A stretch of 54,794 nt of DNA from positions 1-54,794 of the forward strand of contig JAFXQD010000009.1 of assembly GCA_017527365.1 (NCBI GenBank), written 5' to 3'. Of this stretch, positions 34,398 through 42,932 are shown piece by piece. The position numbers and the translations under genes are program-made. The notes below the pieces were generated by a model. The model had not been told where the DNA came from and made no database searches. It was given only the letters and a program-made list of their open reading frames with translations. Position 1 is the first letter of the stretch. Each line of letters opens with the position of its first letter. This stretch comes from Oscillibacter sp. (lineage in GTDB: Bacteria > Bacillota > Clostridia > Oscillospirales > Oscillospiraceae).

Positions 34398-34448
34398 AGC
34401 TTCTCCTTAAAATTGCTTCAACCTGAACGCTTGAACCGCCTAAAGTCT

Positions 34449-34489
34449 CCCCCTTTGGGGGAGATGTCGCCGCAAGGCGACAGAGGGGG
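34449..34489. repeat. 41-bp dispersed hairpin repeat, copy 1
   Basis: Identical over 41 bases to 39477-39517. It contains CCCCC-TTT-GGGGG and TGTCGCC-GCAA-GGCGACA hairpins. It lies between ppaC and lepA, both on the minus strand. Confidence 0.85.
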
Positions 34490-34499
34490 TTGTATTCCC

Positions 34500-34540
34500 C
34501 TCCCGGCGCTTACGCGCCACCCTCCCCATAGGGGAGGGCT
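34500..34540. repeat. Dispersed hairpin repeat, family 2 (related to 15470-15514)
   Basis: GGCGC-TTAC-GCGCC followed by CCCTCCCC-AT-GGGGAGGG. It is adjacent to the 41-bp repeat, together giving four consecutive hairpins with no T tract. Confidence 0.6.
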
Positions 34541-34575
34541 TTGGGGACACGCAACCGTTCAGGCAGGATGTTTCA

Positions 34576-36198
34576 TCAGCCCCACATAGCGGAAAGCGTG
34601 GGAATGACCTGCTTCTTGCGGGACATGATTTTCGGCAGGAACGCGCAGTTCCCGGCGTCGGCTTTGAGGTTGAACGCGTGGCGGATGCTCTCGTCGTCGC
34701 CCACGAACAGCAGTTGCGTGCCCTCAAGCAGAACGTCGGTAATCATGAGCACAACCGTGTCAAGGCGTTTCTTCCTGAGGGTGTCGCGCATGGCGGCGAG
34801 GAACTCGTCCTTGCGCTTTAACACGCGGTCGGAGTCCATGCACGTAATCTGGCTTACGGCGAGGCTGTGCCCGGCAATGTGGAACTCCTTGTAGTCGGTG
34901 CCGAGCATGGCTTGCACGGTCTTGTCGTCGCTGCTGGTGGCGGAGAAGATAGCGCGTCCGAGTTCGTCCAGCGACACGTTAGCGATACGGGCGAGGCGGT
35001 TTGCGACGGCGATGTCACGCGGCGTGCAGGTCGGCGACTTGAACATGACGGTATCGGAGACGATGCCCGCCGCCAACAGCCCCGCGATTTTCTCCGTGGG
35101 CATCATGCCCTTTTCCTGATACATCCCCGCGATAATGGTGCACGTGCTCCCCACGGGCTCGTTGCGCACGTATACGGGGTTCGTGGTCTGGATGTCGGCG
35201 AGGCGGTGGTGGTCGATGATTTCCATAATCCGCGCCTCTTCCAGTCCGGGCACGGATTGCGCCTGTTCGTTGTGGTCAAGAAGGATAACGCGCTTGCGGC
35301 GCGGGCGGAGCAGGTGGAAACGCGAGAGCGTCCCGACGACGTGCTCGTTTTCGTCCAGAATCGGATAGGCGCGGAAGCGGCTCTCCAAGACCTTGTTTTC
35401 CACGTCGGCAATATAGTCGTCAAGCCGGAACGCCACCATATCCTTATTGTTGCGCTTGCAGATATGGGAAATGGGTTGCGAATGGCAGAGCAGGTGCACG
35501 GTATGGTAGGCGTCCAGCGGGGTTGCGATAATGCAGGTTTCCCCGGCGCGTTCCAGCACGTCCGGCTCCACTTCCGCCTGACAGACTATCACGCAGTCCA
35601 CGCCGATTTCCAAGGCGCGGTTGAGCATTTCCGGCTGGTCGCCGCAAATGACGATGGTGTTTTTGTCGGAAAAGAGGAGGTGTTCGCGTCCGGCGGGAAG
35701 GGCGATATTGATTTCCCCGGAAATGGCGTCGCGGACTTCCCCGCCCCGGTGCAGAATCTTGCCTTCCAGCACGGAAACGACGTTGTAGATAGGCACGGGC
35801 TGTATCACGGGGTCGTGCACGCACGCCATATCGTAGTTGGCGACATCCCCGGCGGAGAGCATGCCGAACAGCGTGCCGTCCTCGTTGACGACGGGCAACA
35901 CGGCGATATGGGCTTCCTGCATGGCTTCGGAGGCGCGGCTGATGGTGGCGGCGGGGGAAATCATGGGCGGGGTGTCAAAGTCGAGGTCGCGCACTTGGTT
36001 GCGCACGTTGTTGATGAGCACGGGCGGCTCCGCGTTGAAGCGGTCGAGGATAAGTTGCGTTTCGTCGCTGACGCTCCCCAGCCGCGCCGCGACGTAGTTC
36101 CGTTCGCCCAGCGCGTTTTTGAGCGCGGCGTAGGCGAGCGCGGAGATGATGGAGTCCGAATCCGGGTTGCGGTGTCCGGTGATGTAGACGGTTTCCAT
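34576..36198 (-). CDS. ppaC: Manganese-dependent inorganic diphosphatase with regulatory CBS/DRTGG insert
   Basis: A 540-residue family II pyrophosphatase that hydrolyses pyrophosphate from biosynthesis. The DHH domain carries GHRNPDSDS (residues 8-16), LLDHNEQAQ and the DHH signature IIDHHRLAD; the DHHA2 domain is C-terminal. Between the first DHH segments lie CBS domains (ISRASEAMQEAHIAVLPVV; VVGTLSRFHLL) around a DRTGG domain (about residues 115-245), so activity is probably controlled by adenine nucleotides. Plain enzymes are about 310 residues. GGAGG precedes the ATG, which has its own promoter. Confidence 0.94.
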   Translation of the reverse strand: METVYITGHRNPDSDSIISALAYAALKNALGERNYVAARLGSVSDETQLILDRFNAEPPVLINNVRNQVRDLDFDTPPMISPAATISRASEAMQEAHIAVLPVVNEDGTLFGMLSAGDVANYDMACVHDPVIQPVPIYNVVSVLEGKILHRGGEVRDAISGEINIALPAGREHLLFSDKNTIVICGDQPEMLNRALEIGVDCVIVCQAEVEPDVLERAGETCIIATPLDAYHTVHLLCHSQPISHICKRNNKDMVAFRLDDYIADVENKVLESRFRAYPILDENEHVVGTLSRFHLLRPRRKRVILLDHNEQAQSVPGLEEARIMEIIDHHRLADIQTTNPVYVRNEPVGSTCTIIAGMYQEKGMMPTEKIAGLLAAGIVSDTVMFKSPTCTPRDIAVANRLARIANVSLDELGRAIFSATSSDDKTVQAMLGTDYKEFHIAGHSLAVSQITCMDSDRVLKRKDEFLAAMRDTLRKKRLDTVVLMITDVLLEGTQLLFVGDDESIRHAFNLKADAGNCAFLPKIMSRKKQVIPTLSAMWG

Positions 36199-36239
36199 GA
36201 AAAGTCCTCCCTTATGGCGATTCGTCTCTCTTTTCCGAC

Positions 36240-36268
36240 AGTATAGCACAATCCGCGCCGACAGGCAA
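36240..36268 (-). promoter_or_regulatory. Promoter for ppaC
   Basis: Minus strand: TTGCCT (36268-36263), 17-bp spacer, TATACT (36245-36240), about 40 bases before the ATG. Confidence 0.7.
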
Positions 36269-36320
36269 GCCATACGCCGCAAAGATACGCCGGAAAATCT
36301 GCGCGAGGGATTTTGCAAAG

Positions 36321-36354
36321 CCGCCCTTTCCGATTTTTCGGAGAGGGCGGTTTT
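36321..36354 (+). terminator. Orphan plus-strand terminator upstream of rsmD
   Basis: A 13-bp stem with one G-T pair (36321-36333 with 36338-36350), TTTT loop and TTTT tail. No plus-strand gene ends here; it could stop readthrough or an antisense transcript, or act weakly on the minus strand. Confidence 0.6.
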
Positions 36355-36508
36355 CCGTGCGCGCCCCGTCCGGGGACGGCGGCGCCGCCGACGACGAAAA
36401 AGGGCGGAAAATCGGGAATTTTTGGCGCCGGGAAAGGCGTCCGGCAAAAGTTTTCAAAAAATTTTCAAATTTTTCTCGATTTTCGGCGCGAAAATTTCCG
36501 AAAGCCTA

Positions 36509-36537
36509 TTGAAAATTCCGGGGCGTTACAGTAAAAT
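36509..36537 (+). promoter_or_regulatory. Promoter for rsmD-coaD operon
   Basis: TTGAAA, 17-bp spacer, TAAAAT, 65 bases before the rsmD ATG. Confidence 0.68.
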
Positions 36538-36601
36538 AGGCGAAAGCGCCATGCGTCCCCCAGACGGCTCGCGCTTGTTTGTCGCAAAGGAGGCGGACGG
36601 C

Positions 36602-37180
36602 ATGAGGGTCATCACGGGCACGGCGCGGGGGCGGCGCCTCCGGGCTTTGGAAGGGCTTGACGCCCGCCCGACGACCGACCGCGTCAAGGAGGGCTTGTTC
36701 AGCGCCATACAGTTTGACATCGAGGGGCGGCGCGTTCTGGATTTGTTCGCCGGGACGGGGCAGTTAGGCATAGAATGCCTGTCGCGGGGCGCGGCGCGGG
36801 CGGTGTTCGCGGACAGCAACCCGAAAGCCGTCGCGCTGATTCGGGACAACCTCCGCCAAACCGGACTGCAAGACCGGGCGGCCGTCCTGCAAACGGACGC
36901 GCTCGAATACCTCGCCCGCACGAAAGAACGCTTTGACCTGATTTTCCTTGACCCCCCTTACGCGTCGGGACTGCTGGAAGCCGCCGTAAAGGGCGTCGCG
37001 GCATTTGACATTCTGAAACCGCGTGGTATAATAGTAGCCGAATCTCCGCGCACTGCGCCTTTCCCCGCCCTGCCGGGGACTATCCGCGCCGGACGTACTT
37101 ACCGTTACGGGAAAATCGCCGTCACGCTCTTCCGGCGCGCCGACGGCGACGCCGTTTCAAACGAGGAGAGAGCCCCATGA
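36602..37180 (+). CDS. rsmD: 16S rRNA (guanine966-N2)-methyltransferase RsmD
   Basis: A 192-residue SAM-dependent enzyme that methylates G966 of 16S rRNA. MRVITGTARGRRL and RPTTDRVKEGLFSAI are the family opening; the SAM-binding motif is VLDLFAGTGQLGIECLSRGA and the catalytic motif LIFLDPPY. The ATG at 36602 is chosen by homology over a longer open frame; AAGGAGG lies upstream. The end overlaps coaD by 4 bases, the usual rsmD-coaD pairing. Confidence 0.93.
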   Translation: MRVITGTARGRRLRALEGLDARPTTDRVKEGLFSAIQFDIEGRRVLDLFAGTGQLGIECLSRGAARAVFADSNPKAVALIRDNLRQTGLQDRAAVLQTDALEYLARTKERFDLIFLDPPYASGLLEAAVKGVAAFDILKPRGIIVAESPRTAPFPALPGTIRAGRTYRYGKIAVTLFRRADGDAVSNEERAP

Positions 37181-37656
37181 AAACCGCCGTCTGTTCCGGG
37201 AGCTTCGACCCCATCACGCTGGGGCATTACGACGTGATTGCCCGCGCCGCCGCCATATTTGACAAGGTATGGGTGTGCGTGAGCCCCAACGCAGAAAAGA
37301 AAAACCAGATGTTCGCGCCGGAACGGAAACTTCTCTTGGTGCAAGCCGCCGTTTCGGACTTGCCCAACGTCGAGGCGGAGCTTTACCCCGGACTGCTGGC
37401 CGATTACGCGGCCATGCGCGGGGCGGCGGCGATTGTGCGCGGCGTCCGCGACGCGTCCGACTTTGACGCGGAAGTCCGGCTTGCGATGATTAACCGGGGC
37501 ATACGCGAGGGGCTGGAAACCCTGTTTCTGCCGGCAAGCCCCCGATTCCGCCATTTCAGCTCTTCCATGGCGCGGGAGATGATTCGCTATCGTCAACCGC
37601 TTGAAAACTATCTGCCGGGGGCCGTCATTCCCCTCGTGCGGGATATGATGAAGTAA
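37177..37656 (+). CDS. coaD: Phosphopantetheine adenylyltransferase
   Basis: A 159-residue enzyme that makes dephospho-CoA from 4'-phosphopantetheine and ATP, the fourth step of CoA synthesis. It has the nucleotidyltransferase motif GSFDPITLGHYDVIARAA, AIVRGVRDASDFDAE, and the late SSSMAREM followed by the closing LPGAVIPLV. The length is standard. The start overlaps the rsmD stop. The CoA-type Nudix hydrolase elsewhere in the window acts on the same cofactor pool. Confidence 0.95.
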   Translation: MKTAVCSGSFDPITLGHYDVIARAAAIFDKVWVCVSPNAEKKNQMFAPERKLLLVQAAVSDLPNVEAELYPGLLADYAAMRGAAAIVRGVRDASDFDAEVRLAMINRGIREGLETLFLPASPRFRHFSSSMAREMIRYRQPLENYLPGAVIPLVRDMMK

Positions 37657-37670
37657 AAGGAGAATGAATT

Positions 37671-38192
37671 ATGGCCAATGAAGTGGACCGTCTGATTGAC
37701 ATGCTCTACGAGAAAATCGAGGAAGCGCGTCCCGTGGCTTTGCAGACCGGGATGTGCAAAGTCGACCGCGACGAGGTTCTTGACCTGTTGGACGAGTTAA
37801 AAGCGCAGTTTCCGGTAGAGTTCAAGCGTTCCCAAGAGCTTTTAGCCGCCCGCGACAAGTTCAAGGACGAAGCCAAGCGCGAAGCCGACCGCATCGTAAG
37901 GCAGGCGGAGCAGACCGCCCGGAAGATGGTTTCCGAAAGCGAAGTGGTCTACAAGGCGCAGGAGCAGGCGCACCAGATAATCGCGCAAGCCGAGGAGCGC
38001 GCCAGACAGCTTTTCCAAGTGGCGAACGAGTACGCGGAAGATTCCCTCGCCCGCACGGAGGAAATCATCCAGAAGGCGGCCAACGAGGTCAAGGAGAACC
38101 GCGCCCGCTTCCGTTCGGTCTCCGCCGCCCGGATTCAGGAGAAGCGGGAGAAAATCGGCTCGAACCCCGAAGCCGCCAAGCAGGAAGCCTGA
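37671..38192 (+). CDS. Coiled-coil protein resembling V-type ATPase subunit H / F0 b stalk
   Basis: A 173-residue cytoplasmic protein predicted almost entirely as coiled coil from about residue 25 (LDLLDELKAQFPVEFKRSQ) through RQAEQTARKMVSESE and AQAEERARQLFQVANEYAE to ENRARFRS. Such proteins downstream of coaD in Clostridia are often labelled ATPase or ATP synthase subunit, but no membrane anchor or catalytic motif is seen. A role as a DivIVA-like scaffold is equally possible. AAAGGAG precedes the ATG. It is the last gene of the rsmD-coaD unit. Confidence 0.7.
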   Translation: MANEVDRLIDMLYEKIEEARPVALQTGMCKVDRDEVLDLLDELKAQFPVEFKRSQELLAARDKFKDEAKREADRIVRQAEQTARKMVSESEVVYKAQEQAHQIIAQAEERARQLFQVANEYAEDSLARTEEIIQKAANEVKENRARFRSVSAARIQEKREKIGSNPEAAKQEA

Positions 38193-38214
38193 TTTCCATA
38201 CAAGCGCAAACGCG

Positions 38215-38262
38215 GCTTTCCGCGCCGCGCCTTCCGGAAGCCGGAGGCGGCGCGGAAAGCCC
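38215..38262 (+). other. Long palindromic hairpin after the coiled-coil gene
   Basis: A 15-bp perfect stem (38215-38229 with 38248-38262) with a self-complementary loop. There is no T tract, so termination is uncertain; it may protect the 3' end. Confidence 0.5.
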
Positions 38263-38396
38263 GTGCGTCCGCGCAACGCGGGCGGCAAAACGCAAGCCGA
38301 CGTTTCGCGCAAAGCGGAAAATGAAACGTTTGTTTGCGTTTCGGCGTCCGAAAGCGGATTCTTTTCAAAATTTTTCCCGTTTTCCGAAAAAAACAC

Positions 38397-38425
38397 TTGC
38401 CAATTCGGGAAAGTGCGGTTATACT
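38397..38425 (+). promoter_or_regulatory. Promoter for the division and cell wall cluster (rsmH)
   Basis: TTGCCA, 17-bp spacer, TATACT, 30 bases before the rsmH ATG. The leader is too short for any mraZ gene. Confidence 0.72.
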
Positions 38426-38454
38426 GAAAAGGCAAGTTCCGGGAGTGAGGAAGC

Positions 38455-39402
38455 ATGGAATACCGTCACGCGCCCGTCCTGCTCGGCGCCTGCATGGAGG
38501 CGTTAGCCGTGCGCCCCGACGGCGTTTACGTGGACGGCACGCTCGGACGCGCCGGGCACGCGTCGGAAATCGTCCGGCGTTTAAGCACGGGGCGGCTTAT
38601 CGGCATTGACCGCGACCCGGAAGCGCTGTCGGCGTCCGCCGAACGCCTCGCGCCTTGGCGCGAACGCGTCGCGCTCCTGCGCGGCTCTTTCGCCGACCTT
38701 GACGCGCTCCTGCAAAGCGCGGGGGTTTCCGAAATCGACGGGGCGCTGTTTGATTTGGGCGTGTCGTCGCCGCAGTTAGACGACCCGTCGCGGGGCTTTT
38801 CCTATCTCCGTACCGCCCCGCTGGATATGCGCATGGACACGGATTCCCCGTTGTCGGCGTATGAAGTCGTCAATACGTGGGCGGAAGGCGAGTTAAGGCG
38901 GATACTGTACGAGTACGGCGAGGAGCGCTACGCCCCCGCGATTGCGCGGGCGATAGTCCGGGCGCGGGAGGCGCGCCCGGTGGGGACGACAACGGAGCTT
39001 GCGGAAATTATCCGCGCCGCCATGCCCGCCCGCGCCCTGCGGGAAAAGCAACATCCCGCCAAGCGCACGTTTCAGGCGATAAGAATCGCCGTCAACGGCG
39101 AGTTGGACGCCCTGCCGCCCATGCTGGAAGCCGCCGTAAAACATTTGCGCCCCGGCGGACGGCTGGCCGTGATTACGTTCCATTCCTTGGAGGACAGGAT
39201 AGTGAAGCGAGCGTTCAAGGAGTTCGCGCAAGGTTGCGTATGCCCGCCGGATTTCCCGGCGTGCGTGTGCGGACGCCGCCCGAAGGTCAGGCTTGTGACG
39301 CGGAAGCCCGTGACGCCGGACGCCGCCGAACTGGAAGCCAATCCGCGAAGCCGCAGCGCGAAACTGCGGGCGGTCGAGAAGTTAGACCCGCTTGACGTTT
39401 AG
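38455..39402 (+). CDS. rsmH: 16S rRNA (cytosine1402-N4)-methyltransferase RsmH
   Basis: A 315-residue SAM enzyme that N4-methylates C1402 of 16S rRNA. Signature stretches are YRHAPVLLGACMEAL, YVDGTLGRAGHASEI (SAM binding), ALFDLGVSSPQLDD, RGFSYLRTAPLDMRMD, and RTFQAIRIAVNGELDAL. It is normally second in the cluster after mraZ, but mraZ is absent here. The next gene ftsL is 217 bases on, with repeats between. Confidence 0.96.
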   Translation: MEYRHAPVLLGACMEALAVRPDGVYVDGTLGRAGHASEIVRRLSTGRLIGIDRDPEALSASAERLAPWRERVALLRGSFADLDALLQSAGVSEIDGALFDLGVSSPQLDDPSRGFSYLRTAPLDMRMDTDSPLSAYEVVNTWAEGELRRILYEYGEERYAPAIARAIVRAREARPVGTTTELAEIIRAAMPARALREKQHPAKRTFQAIRIAVNGELDALPPMLEAAVKHLRPGGRLAVITFHSLEDRIVKRAFKEFAQGCVCPPDFPACVCGRRPKVRLVTRKPVTPDAAELEANPRSRSAKLRAVEKLDPLDV

Positions 39403-39476
39403 CGGAGCCGCCCCCGTTTGGGGCAACGCCGCCGCCCCTTTGGGGGAGTTGCCGTTGAGGAAAACCGTTCTTGTCG

Positions 39477-39517
39477 CCCCCTTTGGGGGAGATGTCGCCG
39501 CAAGGCGACAGAGGGGG
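39477..39517. repeat. 41-bp dispersed hairpin repeat, copy 2
   Basis: Identical to 34449-34489, same orientation. It lies between rsmH and ftsL, with a degenerate relative (CCCC-TTT-GGGG flanked by GCAAC/GTTGC) just before it at 39424-39452. Confidence 0.85.
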
Positions 39518-39619
39518 AATAGCCCCCGCCGGCATTTGCGAAGGTAGGGCGCGTGAAAGCGCGGCTGTGCCTATATAAGGAACGGCGCGACGACGCGCCG
39601 AAACAAAGGGGGAATTGCC

Positions 39620-40162
39620 ATGGAGTTGGTGGCGAGGGAAGAGCGTTTCGTGCGAAGGACCGCTATGAGCGACAACCTGGCCAGAGGACTGGATTGGACG
39701 ATACGACAGCGGGAACTGGAACAGGCCGGCGAGTTGACGCACGAGCGCAGGCGCCGGAAAGCCCGTGCGACGGCCGGGCGGAGAGCGGCGGTTCATGTCT
39801 CTCTCCCCGCGATTCTGGGCGTTGTGGCGGCGCTGGCCGTTGCGTTGCTCGTGCTGATGAACTGCATCGAGCTCACCCGCCTCTCCACCGAGACGGTGCA
39901 ACTGAAAAGCGAGCTTCAGAGTCTGGAAAACGAAAACGCGAAACTGAACGCGGAGTATAAGCGGATGTTCGACCGGGAGACCGTGCAACAGGCCGCCGAG
40001 GACGCCGGAATGTCCATGCCCGCCGCCAGTCAGGTTTCGTATGTTGACCTCTCCGACGGGGACACGGTGGTTGTCTATCAGGAGGAGGAAAGCGGCGTAC
40101 TTAGCCAGTGGGCGGCTTCCGCGTTACACGGTTTTGAGGCCATAAAGGAATTTTTCAGTTAA
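39620..40162 (+). CDS. ftsL: FtsL-like cell division protein with basic N-terminal tail
   Basis: A 180-residue bitopic protein: a cytoplasmic tail of about 58 residues with a strongly basic end (HERRRRKARATAGRRA), a single transmembrane helix (about 60-82), and a leucine-zipper-like coiled coil (STETVQLKSELQSLENENAKL). The C-terminal extension (DLSDGDTVVVYQEEE) is unusual. FtsL bridges FtsQ/DivIB and the septal synthase FtsWI. Identity rests on topology and position between rsmH and the penicillin-binding protein, because FtsL sequences are poorly conserved. The ATG has AAGGGGGAATT before it. Confidence 0.82.
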   Translation: MELVAREERFVRRTAMSDNLARGLDWTIRQRELEQAGELTHERRRRKARATAGRRAAVHVSLPAILGVVAALAVALLVLMNCIELTRLSTETVQLKSELQSLENENAKLNAEYKRMFDRETVQQAAEDAGMSMPAASQVSYVDLSDGDTVVVYQEEESGVLSQWAASALHGFEAIKEFFS

Positions 40163-40226
40163 GCGCCGCATTATAATGGAGTGCGCAGCCGAGACAATTC
40201 CGGGCCGCCGATATTGCGACAGCAGA

Positions 40227-40259
40227 CGGGGAGCGAGAAGCGCGGCTTCTTGCTCCCCG
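40227..40259 (+). other. 15-bp hairpin in the leader of the penicillin-binding protein gene
   Basis: A 15-bp stem with one G-T pair (40227-40241 with 40245-40259) and a 3-base loop. TATAAT at 40172-40177 could be a -10 for a promoter just before it, but no good -35 is seen. There is no direct T tract. Confidence 0.45.
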
Positions 40260-40321
40260 CTTATCCGCAGGTTTTCCGGAATTGCGCTTACGCCGTTCCG
40301 TTTCGATTATAGGAGGCTAAC

Positions 40322-42907
40322 ATGCCCGAACGTCTTTTAGATATTCTGGGCGGGCTGGTTTCGCGCATGGGCTTCATGCTCGAAGGCGTCTTTTCGGACG
40401 TTTTCACGTTCCGCGAGGAGCGCGAAGAGCGCCCGTCGCCGCGCAGGGTGGAGGAAGCCCGCCGCGCCAATCAGGTTGTCCGAACCCGCGTTTTGTGGGT
40501 AATGGTTCTGCTGGGCGTCGCCACGTTCGTCGCGCTCTTTTTCAAGCTGTACGACCTGCAAATACGCCAGCACACCGCGCTACAGGAACGCGCCGCGCAC
40601 CAGCAGACCCGGAGCGCGGTCATCACGGCGTCGCGGGGGACGATTTACGACCGCAACGGCGTGATTATGGCGGCGTCCGCCAGCGCCGAGACCGTGATTA
40701 TTTCCCCCAAGGAAATTCAACAATTCGTGGAGAAGCAACAGGAGGAACAGAGGGAGGACGCCGCAAGCGCCGCCAAAAAGAGGCAGGAATACTACCCGCC
40801 CCGACTGCTTGACCAGTCCTATATTGCCAGAGGGTTAAGCCGCATTCTGGGCGTTGACCAAGGGGCGATTGTCAAGCAGATGGAGAACACGCGCAACCAG
40901 TACGCGATAATCAAGAAGAAGGTAGAGCAGGGCACGGCGGACGAAGTGCGCCGCTTCATGAACGGCTTCATAGACGAGGAGGGGCACGAGCTGACGGAGA
41001 AAAACACGTCGGGCAAGGACGTGCTCAAATCCGACCACAAGTCCGCCCCCCGGCGCCTGCAGGGAATCTGGTTACAGCCCGATTCCAAGCGCTACTATCC
41101 CAACAACGCGCTGGCGGCGAACGTCTTAGGCTTTGTCAACGCCGACAACGTCGGGGGCGTGGGGCTGGAATCGAAATACGAATCCGACTTGCAGGGCGTT
41201 TCGGGCATGACGGTCACGGCGAAGAACGCCGCCGGGACGGATTTGCTTTACCAGTACGAGCAGTATTACGACGCCGAGGACGGGAAAAGCCTTGTCCTGA
41301 CGCTGGATTCCACCGTGCAGACCTATCTTGAAAAGGGAATCCGCGACATGATAGACCGTTACGACGCCGCAAACGGCGCGGCGGGAATCGTCATGGACGT
41401 GAACACGGGCGGCATTATCGCTATGGCGTCGTATCCGAACTACGACCCCAACCGCTACAGCATGGTATTGGATACGTCCCTGCTTGCCAAGGTGGAGGAG
41501 CAACAGAAAGCCGTCGACATGAAGCGCACGGAGTATGAGACGGAGGAGGACTACAAAAACGCCCGCGCCGCCGTCCTCAACGCCGCCATGAACAGCCAGT
41601 GGCGCAACAAGTGCATTGACTCGACCTATGAGCCGGGTTCCACGTTCAAGCCTATCACGCTTTCCGCCGCGCTGGAAGAAGGGTTGATTAACATCAATTC
41701 CACCTTCAACTGCACGGGTTCTATCCGCGTTCCGGGGTGGTCAAAACCTATCGGATGTTCCAAGCGTTCCGGGCACGGCACGCAGGACTTGAAAACCGCA
41801 ACGGGCAATTCCTGCAACCCCGCCTTTATCACCATGGGTTTGAGCATCGGCACGGAGAAATATTACCAGTACCTCAAATCGTTCGGTCTGATGGACAGGA
41901 CGGGAATTGACATGATAGGGGAAGTCAAGGGCATTTTCGCTTCCGAGAGCAGTTTCAACTCGAACGTGGTTTCCCTTGCGTCCTACGCCTTCGGGCAGAC
42001 GTTCAACGTCACGCCGATTGAGCTTATCCGGGCGCAGGCGGCTTGCGTGAACGGCGGGTACCTTTACACGCCCTATGTCGTCGAGAAGAAGCTGGACGGC
42101 GCCGGGAATACGGTCTGGCAACACGACGCGACGCCTATCCGGCAGGTTATCAGCGAGGAAACGTCGGCGACCGTGCGCGAGTGCTTGGAGTACGTGGTGG
42201 CGCAGGGCACGGGCAAAAACGGGCAGGTGGCGGGATACCGTATCGGCGGCAAGACCGGAACCGCCGACAAGACCGGCTCCAAAACCGCCGACAATCCGCA
42301 AGGGGATGTCGTGGTGTCGTTTATGTCCTTCGCCCCCGCCGACGACCCTAAGTATATTATGCTCCTTACTCTCGACACGCCGAGCAGGAACACGGGCGTT
42401 TACGTGTCGGGCGGCAACATGGTCGCGCCGACTTCAAGCCAAATTATGGCGGACATTCTGCCTTATCTGGGCGTGGAGCCGGAGTATACGGAAGAGGAGT
42501 TAGCCCGCGTGGACGCCGCCGTGCCGAACGTCGTGGGGAAAACCAAGGACGAGGCGATAGAACGCCTTGCCCGCGCCTCTTTCCCGTACCGCGTTGTCGG
42601 CGACGGCGATACCGTGACCGACCAGACCCCCGCCGGGGGCGCGATTGTCCCCAACAACGCGCAAATCATCCTGTATCTGGGCGAGGAGAAGCCCAACGCG
42701 CTTTGCGAGGTTCCGAACGTGTCCGGAATGACGCTTGACAGGGCAAATCAGGAACTGGCGAAAGCAGGGCTGATTCTGCGCGTGTCGGGCACGACGCGGG
42801 GCGCGGCGGGCGCCGTGGCCATCCGTCAGGACAAGGCGGCGGGAACGAAATTAGCGGCGGGGAGCGTCGTTACCGTGCAGTTCGGCGACGGCTCCGTATT
42901 GGACTGA
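40322..42907 (+). CDS. Class B penicillin-binding protein with PASTA domains (FtsI/SpoVD type)
   Basis: An 861-residue transpeptidase that cross-links septal or spore peptidoglycan. A cytoplasmic segment of about 55 residues precedes one transmembrane helix (about 60-80), then the dimerisation domain (TASRGTIYDRNG) and transpeptidase domain with Ser440 in STFK, S497-C-N499, and K644-T-G. Two C-terminal PASTA repeats (about 725-860: VPNVVGKTKDEAIERLARA, VPNVSGMTLDRANQEL) may bind cell wall or beta-lactams. A single such gene is found here, so whether it serves division, sporulation or both is open. A hairpin lies in its leader. murE follows after 25 bases. Confidence 0.92.
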   Translation: MPERLLDILGGLVSRMGFMLEGVFSDVFTFREEREERPSPRRVEEARRANQVVRTRVLWVMVLLGVATFVALFFKLYDLQIRQHTALQERAAHQQTRSAVITASRGTIYDRNGVIMAASASAETVIISPKEIQQFVEKQQEEQREDAASAAKKRQEYYPPRLLDQSYIARGLSRILGVDQGAIVKQMENTRNQYAIIKKKVEQGTADEVRRFMNGFIDEEGHELTEKNTSGKDVLKSDHKSAPRRLQGIWLQPDSKRYYPNNALAANVLGFVNADNVGGVGLESKYESDLQGVSGMTVTAKNAAGTDLLYQYEQYYDAEDGKSLVLTLDSTVQTYLEKGIRDMIDRYDAANGAAGIVMDVNTGGIIAMASYPNYDPNRYSMVLDTSLLAKVEEQQKAVDMKRTEYETEEDYKNARAAVLNAAMNSQWRNKCIDSTYEPGSTFKPITLSAALEEGLININSTFNCTGSIRVPGWSKPIGCSKRSGHGTQDLKTATGNSCNPAFITMGLSIGTEKYYQYLKSFGLMDRTGIDMIGEVKGIFASESSFNSNVVSLASYAFGQTFNVTPIELIRAQAACVNGGYLYTPYVVEKKLDGAGNTVWQHDATPIRQVISEETSATVRECLEYVVAQGTGKNGQVAGYRIGGKTGTADKTGSKTADNPQGDVVVSFMSFAPADDPKYIMLLTLDTPSRNTGVYVSGGNMVAPTSSQIMADILPYLGVEPEYTEEELARVDAAVPNVVGKTKDEAIERLARASFPYRVVGDGDTVTDQTPAGGAIVPNNAQIILYLGEEKPNALCEVPNVSGMTLDRANQELAKAGLILRVSGTTRGAAGAVAIRQDKAAGTKLAAGSVVTVQFGDGSVLD

Positions 42908-42932
42908 GCATAAAAAAAAGAAGGCGAATACT

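Larger units (their letters stand above)
36199..36601. other. Divergent intergenic region with promoters and an orphan terminator
   Basis: 403 bases between divergent ppaC and rsmD. It holds a minus promoter (36240-36268), a plus-oriented terminator (36321-36354) with no recognised gene before it, and the rsmD promoter (36509-36537). The A+T-rich part at 36440-36510 may be an upstream promoter element. Confidence 0.55.

Noticed and set aside
34441..34545. Hairpin block after ppaC considered as a terminator
   Set aside because: Several stable stems but no T tract on either strand; the identical element at 39477 shows it is a dispersed repeat.
34867..36246. Open frame of about 459 codons opposite ppaC
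   Set aside because: Same reason: it mirrors a well-conserved pyrophosphatase and shows no protein family features.
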